NCBI GenBank assembly: GCA_016794505.1
Contig: JAEUJZ010000048.1
Location: 1 to 64,000 of the forward strand
Origin: Myxococcales bacterium
GTDB lineage: Bacteria; Myxococcota_A; Polyangia; Palsa-1104; JAEUJZ01
DNA: 64,000 nucleotides
Direction: 5' to 3'
The notes under the pieces were generated by a model, which was not told the origin of the DNA, did no database searches, and worked only from the letters and a program-made list of their open reading frames with translations. Shown one piece after another: positions 40,592-49,354 of the stretch; position 1 is the first letter of the stretch, and each line of letters starts with the position of its first letter. The position numbers and the translations under genes are program-made.

Positions 40592-40663
40592 CCCCGCTGT
40601 GCGTCGGGCAGGGCGCCGCACATTTTCACTCTGCCCGTCTCGCGCCTGTGACAGAATCACGTC

Positions 40664-41884
40664 GTGGATCCGCGCCCCTCTTCGCCGACGCCTGTAGCTC
40701 TTCCCTCCAGTCCATCCGGTCCGAACAGTGGGGCTGCCACAGCGGAGCTTGAACCGAGCGCTGCACCGTCGGCAGCATCGACCAGTGGCATGCTGCACGC
40801 AGCCAGTATGGTGCCGACCACGGACAGCCCGCGTGAGGTGGAACTGGACATCGCCGGCATTGCCGAAGTGCGCGAAGCTCGCCTTGAGATCCTGCGCCAG
40901 CTAGAGCGTCGCATCATCGGCCAGCAGTCGGTGATCGACTTGTTGCTCGTCGCGCTGTTTGCTCGCGGTCACTGCCTGTTTGTCGGTGTGCCGGGCTTGG
41001 CCAAGACGCTCTTGATCTCGACGCTGGCCGAGATCTTGACGCTGCGTTTTTCGCGCATCCAGTTCACGCCTGATCTGATGCCTTCGGACATCACGGGAAG
41101 CGACATCCTGGAAGAAGACCACACCACCGGGAAGCGCTTCTTCCGCTTCATCCGCGGGCCCATCTTTGCCAACATCGTCCTGGCCGACGAGATCAACCGC
41201 ACGCCACCCAAGACGCAGGCCGCGCTGTTGCAGTCCATGCAAGAAGGCCGGGTGACCGCCGGAGGACAGACGCATCCGCTGGAGCCGCCGTTTCTGGTGT
41301 TCGCCACGCAGAACCCGATTGAGCAAGAGGGCACGTATCCGCTGCCCGAGGCGCAGCTTGACCGCTTCATGCTACAGGTCGACGTCGTCTATCCGTCGAT
41401 GGAAGAAGAAGTCGAGATCGTCAAGCGCGGCACATCGGCTCTGCGCCCCGTGCTGCAGAAGGTCCTGTCACCCGAGCGCATCCTGCAGCTTCAGGACTTG
41501 GTGCTGCGCGTTCCCGCGGCCGATCATGTCGTCCGCTATGCCGTCAACTTGGTGCATGCCACACGACCCGCCAAACGCGACGGTAGGCATCCAAAGTCCT
41601 CCGGCGGAATCAAGGTCTTGGGGAGCAGCAAGGAAGCGGAAGCACAGGCGCTGGTCAACGAATACTTGGCCTATGGCGCCGGCCCGCGCGCCTCGCAGTA
41701 TCTGATCCTGGGAGCCAAGGCTCGCGCCATTCTGGACGGGCGACCCGTGGCTTCGATCGATGACGTCAAGGCGCTGGCGCGGCCGGTGTTGCAGCACCGC
41801 TTGATCCCCAACTTCCATGCCGAAGCCGAAGGCATTCGCCCGACGTACATCATCGAGCGCTTGCTAGAGTCGACGCGCGCCTAG
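40664..41884 (+). CDS. MoxR-family AAA+ ATPase
   Basis: 406 residues from a GTG at 40664. After a Pro/Ser-rich lead of about 60 residues comes the AAA_3 domain: Walker A GVPGLAKT near 108, Walker B VLADEIN near 172, sensor 1 VFATQNPIEQEGTYPLPEAQ, and a C-terminal lid domain with GPRASQYL. MoxR proteins act as chaperones for metal insertion and for VWA-domain partners; no VWA gene is present here. The gene ends convergently, overlapping the HEAT-like gene by 4 nt. Confidence 0.92.
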   Translation: MDPRPSSPTPVALPSSPSGPNSGAATAELEPSAAPSAASTSGMLHAASMVPTTDSPREVELDIAGIAEVREARLEILRQLERRIIGQQSVIDLLLVALFARGHCLFVGVPGLAKTLLISTLAEILTLRFSRIQFTPDLMPSDITGSDILEEDHTTGKRFFRFIRGPIFANIVLADEINRTPPKTQAALLQSMQEGRVTAGGQTHPLEPPFLVFATQNPIEQEGTYPLPEAQLDRFMLQVDVVYPSMEEEVEIVKRGTSALRPVLQKVLSPERILQLQDLVLRVPAADHVVRYAVNLVHATRPAKRDGRHPKSSGGIKVLGSSKEAEAQALVNEYLAYGAGPRASQYLILGAKARAILDGRPVASIDDVKALARPVLQHRLIPNFHAEAEGIRPTYIIERLLESTRA

Positions 41885-43542
41885 ACCCACAGTGCCGCGT
41901 GTACGTGGCTGCGCAGTCCGCGCAGCTCTGCTGTGTTGGGCAGTGCGGCCAGCGCAGATTCAATGCGGGCGCGCTCACGTTCGGAAGGCCCGGTATAGAT
42001 CTGCGCGTGCAGGGCCCGCAGGCAGGCCGCTCGCGCGTCCGCTGCGACGCGTTCCTGTTCGACACCGCAGGCGCACAGCAAATACGAAAGGCGCGTCCAG
42101 CGAGCGAAGTGTTCAAGGGCGCGCAGCAGGCTGCGGCGCGTGCCTACTTCGCGGCGCTGCTCAAAGCACTGCCAGAGCAGCTCGGGTCCGACGCGAAACA
42201 GCGTAGCGCCTCCGACCTCCGTGGTTAGCAAGGTAAGCGCGGTGCGAAAGACGCTGGGCGATGGGTCGTGCAGAGCCGATTCCAGCAAGCTGCGACTCTG
42301 CGTGCGTTCGGGATGACTGTCCATGCGCACCAGAGCCCGCAGCGCACAGCGCCGAATGCGTGGCCGCGGATCATAAAGCAGCGTCGATGCGATGGCCTCG
42401 TGGTCCGCGCGCGTACTCGCCCGCTGCGCACCATCGACGTGGGGGCTGCTTGCGGGCGTCGCTTGTTCGCTCGTTAGGGTCTCGCCGAGTCCATCAAGGG
42501 CAATGCTGATACGGCGCAGCGTGTCGGGGCTGGATGCCTGGCTGTCGTCGGCAAGTGCAGCGTCGAGTGCCTGGCGATAGAAGGCCGAAAAGGGCAGCGT
42601 TGCTTTCTTGCGCAGATAGAAGCGCACCATGGCTCGCAAGCTGGCGCAGGGATCGAGCAGGCTTTTCTCTAGCTCGGGATGATCGCCGACCCAGGCCAAC
42701 AACACTTCGCGACGGACGGGAACACTGCGATCGTGTTGTGCGGTTCGCAGCACGCTGCCTAAAGCGCTGCCATACAGCTTCTGTCGAGCCACGCGTGCGG
42801 CCCAAATGCGCAGCCACAGATCCCGACTGGCCAGCGCTCGCAGCAAGACTTGGCGCAGGCTTTCAACGTCGCTGGTTGGTGCATCCTGACGAGACGCCTC
42901 GACCGCGATCTCAAAAGCGCCGCGGCGCACGATGCGATCCTCGCTGTCGCATGCTGCCTGCACCGCGCTTGCACAAGCCGGGGACCGCAGCAGATCGCGG
43001 ATCGCATGCCACAGCACAGACAGATCGTTGCGACGGGCCAGCGCAAGCTGCAGCAGCAGCGCGTAGCTGCGCAGGAAGTGCTCTGCATACTCGGGGCGCA
43101 GCCGGTCGCGCAGCGCCTCTTGCGCCACGCTTGCGATGGGCTTGACCCAGTCGTTGCAGCGCAGGATCAGAAACGGAACTTCGCTGCCGTCCCGGCTCAG
43201 ATGCAAGCGACGCACCGACGCTTCGCGTACGTAACCACTTGCGTGGAAGCTGGCTAGCGCGACGAGAAGCGAGCCAGGTGGCAAGTCACCAAGGAACGAG
43301 ATGGCTCGCTGCATGGCGCGTCGTTCATCGCGACCTGCCGCCGATAGTTCGCCATAGTGCCAGCCCCAGCGAACATGCTGGCGGATCTCGGATTCGTACG
43401 TCGGCAAGAGATCCATCGGCACACTGGCGAGCCATGCTTGCAAGCTGTCCGCTTGTGCTTCGTTTCGCCCGCGGTCGCCTTCGTGCAGCGCATGCAGAAT
43501 GCTGTGAACCGGCGGCAGCAACGCGGCTGCTTTCCTCGTCAT
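41881..43542 (-). CDS. HEAT-like repeat protein
   Basis: 553 residues from the ATG at 43542, 1 nt after the stop of the upstream gene; a TTG at 43554 is the alternative. The sequence is almost entirely paired helices with motifs such as DRIVRRGAFEIAVEA, PVRREVLLAWVGDHPELEKSLLD and PRPRIRRCALRALVRMD, typical of HEAT/armadillo repeats that bind proteins. No enzyme motif. It is the last gene of the leftward run that starts with the TolC gene at 54982, and element 2 now separates it from that promoter. Confidence 0.78.
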   Translation of the reverse strand: MTRKAAALLPPVHSILHALHEGDRGRNEAQADSLQAWLASVPMDLLPTYESEIRQHVRWGWHYGELSAAGRDERRAMQRAISFLGDLPPGSLLVALASFHASGYVREASVRRLHLSRDGSEVPFLILRCNDWVKPIASVAQEALRDRLRPEYAEHFLRSYALLLQLALARRNDLSVLWHAIRDLLRSPACASAVQAACDSEDRIVRRGAFEIAVEASRQDAPTSDVESLRQVLLRALASRDLWLRIWAARVARQKLYGSALGSVLRTAQHDRSVPVRREVLLAWVGDHPELEKSLLDPCASLRAMVRFYLRKKATLPFSAFYRQALDAALADDSQASSPDTLRRISIALDGLGETLTSEQATPASSPHVDGAQRASTRADHEAIASTLLYDPRPRIRRCALRALVRMDSHPERTQSRSLLESALHDPSPSVFRTALTLLTTEVGGATLFRVGPELLWQCFEQRREVGTRRSLLRALEHFARWTRLSYLLCACGVEQERVAADARAACLRALHAQIYTGPSERERARIESALAALPNTAELRGLRSHVHAALWV

Positions 43543-43543
43543 G

Positions 43544-44464
43544 CTAGGGCACAAAGTCCTTGTTGCGCGTTGGCATCAGCTCTCCTCCATGTCGCGTCGA
43601 TACGACGCCCGAGATCGCTTTCCACATCGAACCAACCGTCGGGAATGTCGCCGCGCCCGATGGATAGTAGTCACTGTCGAACGTATCGCCCCAGGTTGTG
43701 TTGCCCGGCATGGTTGTGAACCCGCTGCCGTCAAATGCCGTTACCTGCAGTGTTCCGGCCGTTGGCTGCAGCGTGATCAACATGCCCTCGTACTTGTTCC
43801 AGGTCATGCCCAAGTGCGTCACGAACTGGCTGTACATGGCCGAGTCGCTGAGTGTGACCGGCGTGATCATGGCGTCCTTGGTCAGCACCTCGATCTTTTC
43901 AATAAACAGCTGATGCTCGACGACCGTCATCGGCTGTGTGCTGTCTACTTCGAAGACCAGCTTCCCCCACACCCGCAGGTTGTCGTCTTTGCTGATGTCG
44001 GCGAGCAACGTGCCGCTGCTGGTCTTCGCTGGGCAGTCACTGCCGCTGGCATTTGGGAACGGCGCCATCGGCCCAATCGCTTTCATCACCATGCCGCATG
44101 GCGGCGTCGTACAGGCAGGATCCTGAATCCACATTTGATATCGGCACTGTTGATTGGCCGAGTTCACATACTTGTCGACCTTGGTGACTGCGACCACGCG
44201 ATCCAAAACAACGCGCTGTGCGTTGCCATAGGGTCCGTTACCAGGGTCGGTGTCGATCTGATGGATCGTCGCTGGCTTGTATTGGTACATCGGGCCAGCC
44301 ATGTCCATTTCAGATCCCGTCATCGGGCTGTTGTTGCAGGCCGCGCTGCCGAGCAGCGCAGGCACGGCTAGTCCCGCCAGGCGCTGCCAGGGACGCGCAC
44401 TGCGCACGCGCGAAAGTGCCGATGGGTTTGTCAACGCAGGGAAGGATGGCGGACGCTCAAACAT
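43544..44464 (-). CDS. Lipoprotein downstream of the CotH gene
   Basis: 306 residues from the ATG at 44464, with GGAG 9 nt upstream. A signal-like stretch ends in GSAAC near residue 43. The mature part is mostly beta: VVLDRVVAVTKVDKY, then QMWIQDPACTTPPCG, and NLRVWGKLVFEVDS, an arrangement reminiscent of OB-fold domains; this is tentative. Met-rich segment after the Cys (PMTGSEMDMAGPM). It follows the CotH stop by 57 nt and is 1 nt from the HEAT-like gene, so all three would form one transcript. Confidence 0.75.
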   Translation of the reverse strand: MFERPPSFPALTNPSALSRVRSARPWQRLAGLAVPALLGSAACNNSPMTGSEMDMAGPMYQYKPATIHQIDTDPGNGPYGNAQRVVLDRVVAVTKVDKYVNSANQQCRYQMWIQDPACTTPPCGMVMKAIGPMAPFPNASGSDCPAKTSSGTLLADISKDDNLRVWGKLVFEVDSTQPMTVVEHQLFIEKIEVLTKDAMITPVTLSDSAMYSQFVTHLGMTWNKYEGMLITLQPTAGTLQVTAFDGSGFTTMPGNTTWGDTFDSDYYPSGAATFPTVGSMWKAISGVVSTRHGGELMPTRNKDFVP

Positions 44465-44521
44465 GATGCATTGCTCCTCGTTCAAGATAGGCGAAAGCCA
44501 TAGGGGACCGCGGCCGCTCGC

Positions 44522-45806
44522 TTACATCGGCCGCATGCGCGACCGCGGGACGAGCTCTTTGCACTGCGTTGCGCTGGACCACAGCAGACGAGCAGCGGCG
44601 TTGCCCGTTGCGTCGAAGTACTCCATGACGACCGTCGCCGGCTGGCCTGCGGTCAGGTTGATGGTGCCGCTGAATTCGGCACCCGCTTGTACGGCCCAGC
44701 GGTCGATCAGCAGAGTGCCGTTCACCCACAAGCGCACGCCGTCATCGTTCTGCGTATAGAACGTGTAGAGCTCGCTGTGTTTGGGAATGATCGTGCCGGT
44801 CCAGCGCACTTGGAAGCCGTCGGCCGGTACGGTGCCGCCTGGACTGCCGGCGCCAAAGTTGAAGTTGATCAGCGAGTCCGTGCGCGTCATGCGCAGCGTC
44901 GCCGTGGCAAAGCTGCGCGTCATGTCTGTCGTACTCGATTGGTAGTAGTCGCCTTTTAGACCGCAACTTGCTGCGGGGCAGGTCGTGGGATCGATGCCGT
45001 CGCTGATGTCCTTGCTGCGGCACGGGCCAAAGTTGCGCAGGTTGTTGAGCTCGGTGGCGAAGTTGCAGACGCTGGCTGCGGCCGGCGACGCCATGTAGTC
45101 GGCCAAGCTAAACGTCGCGGCGGCTTCGTCGACCTTGCTGCGGAACGACGCGGGATTGAGCACGCCCGTCGTCGATAGTTGCTGAATGCGCGCGAGTAAC
45201 TCAGGACGAAACGCTTTGATGAATGCGTCTTTCCAGATATGCCAGCCCAAGCGGTTGTCGATGTTTCCTTCTTCACCGATGAAGAACGACTTGCCCGTGG
45301 CCCAGCCGTGGAACTCGCCAAATTCCAGATCCTTGTCCTGCGGAATGATCACCCATTTACCGTCGCTGACTCGGCGATATAGGAAGTAGTTGTGAAAGAC
45401 GTCATCCCAGGTCTCGGCCCAGTTGCGAATGGCGATGTAGTCCATGAGCTTCTGGAAGTCGAAGTTGGTCTGAAGGAACGTGCGCACCTGGCTGTAGTCA
45501 CCCGATGAAATGGCCTGCGTGCGCAGCATGGCGAGCTGTTCGATGAGCGAGCGGATCGCCGCGTTGTTTTCCCACTTGTTGGTGAGTCGCTGGTACGTAA
45601 ACGCATAGCGACTATCGACCGACCACATCGGGCACGAGGGGTTTGCCGCAAGAGGCCTGGCGTCGCCCGTCCCCCATGGGCCCTCGATGTCGTTGGGGCC
45701 AGCATTGCCGTCCGACTTCAGCAGGTCACCCATGCGCTCGCCCGGCGCAACGTACCGCCTGATCATGTCGCCATCGATGTGCTCGATGTCCATCATGTAG
45801 TGGTAG
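44522..45806 (-). CDS. Split CotH-family gene, 3' part (CotH C-terminal half and PA14)
   Basis: The host part of this frame begins at the att repeat (45806) and runs to the stop at 44522. The frame also stays open to 45985 inside the element, but those first residues are not CotH-like. The sequence YHYMMDIEHIDGDMIRRY continues the CotH fold broken at 49476-49493. Later motifs include QDKDLEFGEF. The last 140 residues form a PA14 domain (GLKGDYYQSS, FQVRWTGTIIPKHSELYTFYTQ, DDGVRLWVNG). Without element excision no start or signal peptide is present, so a functional product is unlikely. Joined to the 5' part it gives 927 codons in frame. Confidence 0.9.
45789..45806. repeat. Left att copy of element 2
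   Basis: TCCATCATGTAGTGGTAG, identical to 49476-49493. On the coding strand it encodes YHYMMD of CotH. Confidence 0.95.
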
Positions 45807-45915
45807 GGCCGAGAGCCTTGGAAAAAAGCCCAATCGTCTAGAGCACTTCCGACGGTGTGCTGCGGTCCTACCTCGCGGACTCGGGGGCGTTCCGACGGGC
45901 CGCTTTGGTTCGTCG

Positions 45916-45934
45916 TGGGATCGCCATGGGATCG
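45916..45934. repeat. Candidate integrase arm sites, left end of element 2
   Basis: TGGGATCG starts at 45916 and 45927, 11 bp apart, the nearer one 109 bp inside the att core and just upstream of the integrase start. The same octamer recurs at the right end. Confidence 0.65.
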
Positions 45935-45968
45935 GGCGTGCGTGGTACGATCCGGACGCGGTGCTCTG

Positions 45969-47033
45969 ATGGGGGATATCGTCAAGCGGCATGGAGGCTA
46001 CACGCTGCGCTGGTACGAGGCGGGAAAGCGGCGCACGCTCGCCAGTCGGCAGACCTCGCATGCCGATGCGCGGCGCATGCTCCTTGAGATCGAGGCGCGG
46101 GTCGCTCGCGGTGAAGCGGGCATGGCCAAGCGAAAGACCGATCCGCTTTCGGTCGACGAGCTCGCGGAGCGCTTTCTGACCGAATACAGTCGGCCGCGAA
46201 TCAAGGACATCACGAGCTATCGCTACCACGCGCGCATGTCGCTCAATCGCGTTGTTCCGCTGCTCAAAGGGCGGGCCGATCAAGTCACTCTCAGTGATGT
46301 GGAAAAGGCTCGCGACGCCCTGCGGCGACAGTGGGCCCCGGCAACCGTGCGCTTGAGCCTCAACTACTTGGCCACCGCGTTTTCCTGGGCGGTGAAAGAG
46401 GGGCTGATCGAAAAGAGTCCGTGCGTGGGTGTTGAGCGTCCACAGGCAGAGAGCAGCCTCGACTTCCTCAGTCGTGAGGAGCTGCGCAGTCTGCTCGATG
46501 CGGTGGAGGCCGCAGCAGCGCTTGACTGCGCCGGCCGCATGCTGCAAGTCGCCGTTCACCTGGCCATCTACACTGGCATGCGCAAGGGAGAGCTGCTTGG
46601 CTTGCGCTGGATCGATTTGGATCTAGAAACCCGACGCCTGACCGTTGCTCGCAGCTACAAGCGTGCGCCCAAGGGCAACAAGGCGAGGCATCTTCGGCTT
46701 CCGGCTGTGCTGGTGCCGCTCTTGCGTGCGTGGCGCGCGGAGTGCCCACGCTCGATCGACGGCGTGGTCTTGCCTGCGGGCAAGCGAGGAGGGGCCCTCA
46801 CCGGGCAGACCATGCTCGGACTGCCCAAGGTGTGGCGCGCGGCCGGACTGCGCGAAGTGGCGCACCCGTTTCACATCCTGCGCCATTCCTTTGCCAGTCA
46901 CTACGTCATGGCCGGCGGCAACATCTTGGCGCTGCAGAAGATCTTGGGACACGCCTCGATCGAGATGACGCTGGTCTATGCGCACCTGGCACCGGACTTT
47001 CTTGAGGGCGAGCTGGATCGGTTGCGCTTCTAG
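45969..47033 (+). CDS. Tyrosine recombinase (integrase) of element 2
   Basis: 354 residues from the ATG at 45969; the frame is open to 45855, but the arm sites lie in that stretch. Catalytic residues by motif: Arg205 in YTGMRKGE, a Lys near 236, His302 and Arg305 in HILRHS, His328 in LGHAS, nucleophile Tyr337 in LVYAHL. The N terminus has a short arm-binding-like region (GGYTLRWYEAGKRR). All catalytic residues are present, so the enzyme should be active. It shares the LAERFL.EY...PR segment and general layout with the element 1 integrase. Confidence 0.95.
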   Translation: MGDIVKRHGGYTLRWYEAGKRRTLASRQTSHADARRMLLEIEARVARGEAGMAKRKTDPLSVDELAERFLTEYSRPRIKDITSYRYHARMSLNRVVPLLKGRADQVTLSDVEKARDALRRQWAPATVRLSLNYLATAFSWAVKEGLIEKSPCVGVERPQAESSLDFLSREELRSLLDAVEAAAALDCAGRMLQVAVHLAIYTGMRKGELLGLRWIDLDLETRRLTVARSYKRAPKGNKARHLRLPAVLVPLLRAWRAECPRSIDGVVLPAGKRGGALTGQTMLGLPKVWRAAGLREVAHPFHILRHSFASHYVMAGGNILALQKILGHASIEMTLVYAHLAPDFLEGELDRLRF

Positions 47034-47355
47034 GCCACAGCTAGATCCGCGATGTGCGAGCGCTTCTGCGATCTTCGCGTTGTCTCGCAGCATCGCGTGC
47101 CACATCCGGCGCATGTTGCGGTCAGCGGCGTGCGAAAATGATCTGCTCGAATCCGATGCACAGGGGTCCCCCATGCTGGAAAGACGAACGCAGCTTCCTT
47201 GTGGCAGACGCTCAGGGCATCCAGCAGCAGGTTGTCGGCACGCTGCCTGGCTGTGCCGACTGAGGCGCGGGCCCAGCGGCTCGCCACTTTTGGCTTGGGC
47301 CTAGCACACGGCCCGAGCCAGTCGGCATCGCTCGCTCAATCAACAGAGGTCTTCT
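47034..47355. other. Non-coding stretch in element 2
   Basis: 322 bp between the integrase and PI-PLC-like genes. Short open frames exist on both strands, one ending GIQQQVVGTLPGCAD at 47263, but none has a convincing start or length. No promoter or terminator was recognised. AGAGG lies 6 nt before the start at 47356. Confidence 0.5.
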
Positions 47356-48264
47356 ATGTCAATAGACTGGGTATCGAAAATCCGAGACGGCATTGAAATC
47401 AATCGCCTCGCCATCCCCGGAACGCATGATGCGGCGTCCTGGACACACGATGATGACCTGGACTGGCCGCCGTTTACCTGGGCACAGCGTCTGAATTTTC
47501 TTCAGCAGCTTAATATTGGAATCCGGGTTCTTGATCTGCGAATCGGCTGGAAGAGCTCATGGGGTCGTGAACTAACTATGTTTCACGGCCCGGCCGCAGT
47601 GAACGATCAAAACTTGGATGAGGTCCTTGCGGATGTGCGCTGGTGGCTGGATCGCAACTCAAATGAGTTTGTGATTCTTATGTTTCAACAGCAAGGATAT
47701 CCACATATTCCCGGTGACTGTGCCCCCGAAGTCAAGGATCTGATTGAAAAGCGCTTCGGCAGCTTTGGCAGCCCGCGGTTCTTCTACTTCACGCGCAAGC
47801 GCCAGACCTGGCCGACAGTGGGCGAGCTGCGTGGACGCGTCCTGGTGATGGAGCGACTTGCTTCTCGTGTAAAGGGGTTCTGCGATATCAGCGCTTGGCA
47901 GGCTGCGGGTGCCACGGCCGGGTCACTAATCGATGTGGGAGAACATTTGCATATCTATCTTCAAGATAAATATTGCAATATATCAAGCAAGTACTTGTCC
48001 AGGGATGATGATAATGCAAAGAAAATAGCACTGGTCAAGGCTGCGGCTATGCACGTTCCTGATGTTCCATCATATACATGCTTGCGCGTGAATCATACGA
48101 GCTATTCAAATAAGCGATATCAACCTTGGACATCCGGCGAGGGTGTGAATCAATTGTTGCGAAATAGCCGATTTAAAATTCAGGGTATTTTGATGATTGA
48201 TGATGCCGATCAAGCGACAGTTACGCATATTCTGCGTTCCAATCCGGCGTTTATGAAACAATAG
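47356..48264 (+). CDS. PI-PLC X-domain phosphodiesterase-like protein
   Basis: 302 residues. PI-PLC X-domain motifs: PGTHDAAS with His24, RVLDLRIG near 57-64, and FHGP with His77, the two His being the usual general base and acid of the phosphatidylinositol-specific phospholipase C fold. No signal peptide or membrane helix is visible, unlike most secreted bacterial PI-PLCs, so it may act inside the cell or be released otherwise. The last third of the gene (about 47940-48260) is much richer in A and T than the surrounding DNA. It is cargo of element 2; substrate unknown. Confidence 0.87.
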   Translation: MSIDWVSKIRDGIEINRLAIPGTHDAASWTHDDDLDWPPFTWAQRLNFLQQLNIGIRVLDLRIGWKSSWGRELTMFHGPAAVNDQNLDEVLADVRWWLDRNSNEFVILMFQQQGYPHIPGDCAPEVKDLIEKRFGSFGSPRFFYFTRKRQTWPTVGELRGRVLVMERLASRVKGFCDISAWQAAGATAGSLIDVGEHLHIYLQDKYCNISSKYLSRDDDNAKKIALVKAAAMHVPDVPSYTCLRVNHTSYSNKRYQPWTSGEGVNQLLRNSRFKIQGILMIDDADQATVTHILRSNPAFMKQ

Positions 48265-48425
48265 AGCACGCCGGGATTCCGTCGGCGCTGCACAGGGTCG
48301 CGATGGGCTGGGCCGTGCGCATGTGGTGCGAGTCCCGCCAGGTAGCGTCCGCGTCGTGACATGGGGCCGGCGGCTGCCATGACATGGCGCTAGGACGGGC
48401 CGGCGGGTCCAGCTACGCTCGATGC

Positions 48426-49178
48426 GTGGATCCGGTACGGCGGTTTGACAGTCGGTACGCTGAAGAAGTGGTGCTGACAGACGGGACGCGGGTGCTGCTG
48501 CGGCTCTTGCGGCCGACGGACAAAGAGCTTGTGCGCGGGGGATTTGCGGCGCTGTCTTTGCGGTCGCGCTATCGCCGCTTTCTGACCAGCAAGGCGCGGC
48601 TGTCGGATCGCGAGCTGGCCTATCTGACCGAGCTGGATCACGAGCGGCACTTTGCGCTGGGCGCGCTCTGCGTCGATGGCGCGGGGAAGGAAAGCGGGGT
48701 CGGCATCGCGCGCTTCGTGCGTTCGGCCGAGCAACCGGACATCGCCGAGCCGGCGGTCGTGGTGATCGATCGCCTGCATGGGCGCGGGCTGGGCCGGATC
48801 CTCTGCGAGCGCCTGGCGGAAGCGGCGCGGGAGCGTGGCGTGCGTGCGTTTCGCTGTGAGGTGCTGGCCACGAACTCGCCGATGCGAGCGCTGATCGACT
48901 CGCTGTCGCCGCACGCCAAGATCGAGCAGCACGGCGAGGCCGCCACCATTGAGTTCGCGCTGGATGCATCGGCCCCCACACAGGATCTGGCTCCATCGCC
49001 GCCCCAAGGTCGTTCCGTGGTCGCTGCCCCGTCGGCTGCCCCCGCTGCAGGCGAGGCGGACGAAGCGAGCCCCGCCGCGAGTCCGACGATGATCCGCCTC
49101 CTTCTGCGTCTCGCCAGCCGCGGCGCCATGGTGGTGATTCATCGAGCCCTCGCCCGCTGGGTGGATCACGAAGCATAG
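48426..49178 (+). CDS. GNAT N-acetyltransferase
   Basis: About 250 residues from a GTG at 48426; an ATG at 48384 would add 14 unlikely residues, and neither has a good Shine-Dalgarno. The GNAT core spans residues 15-165: LRLLRPTDKEL, FALGALCVDG, and the acetyl-CoA loop VIDRLHGRGLGRIL (R/QxxGxG). A Pro/Ala/Ser-rich linker (180-220) and a C-terminal helical piece (TMIRLLLRLASRGAMVVI) follow, possibly membrane-associated. Acceptor unknown. It is the last gene of element 2. Confidence 0.82.
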   Translation: MDPVRRFDSRYAEEVVLTDGTRVLLRLLRPTDKELVRGGFAALSLRSRYRRFLTSKARLSDRELAYLTELDHERHFALGALCVDGAGKESGVGIARFVRSAEQPDIAEPAVVVIDRLHGRGLGRILCERLAEAARERGVRAFRCEVLATNSPMRALIDSLSPHAKIEQHGEAATIEFALDASAPTQDLAPSPPQGRSVVAAPSAAPAAGEADEASPAASPTMIRLLLRLASRGAMVVIHRALARWVDHEA

Positions 49179-49354
49179 GAAGCGCGACGCCGCGTGGGCT
49201 GCCGCTCTTGAACCACATCGCTTATGACGTAGCGTCGGTGCCAGCGCCACGTCCGCCCGTCCATGAAACGCGGTCGTGTCATCGCGCATCGTGGGCAGGC
49301 TGCGATCTCAGGCCAGCACGCGCGCTGTCTTTCGTCACGCGGGTGAGCGGTCGC

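Noticed and set aside
45807..45968. N-terminal extension of the element 2 integrase and of the CotH 3' frame
   Set aside because: Both frames are open here, but the sequence holds the arm sites and the translations do not resemble either protein.
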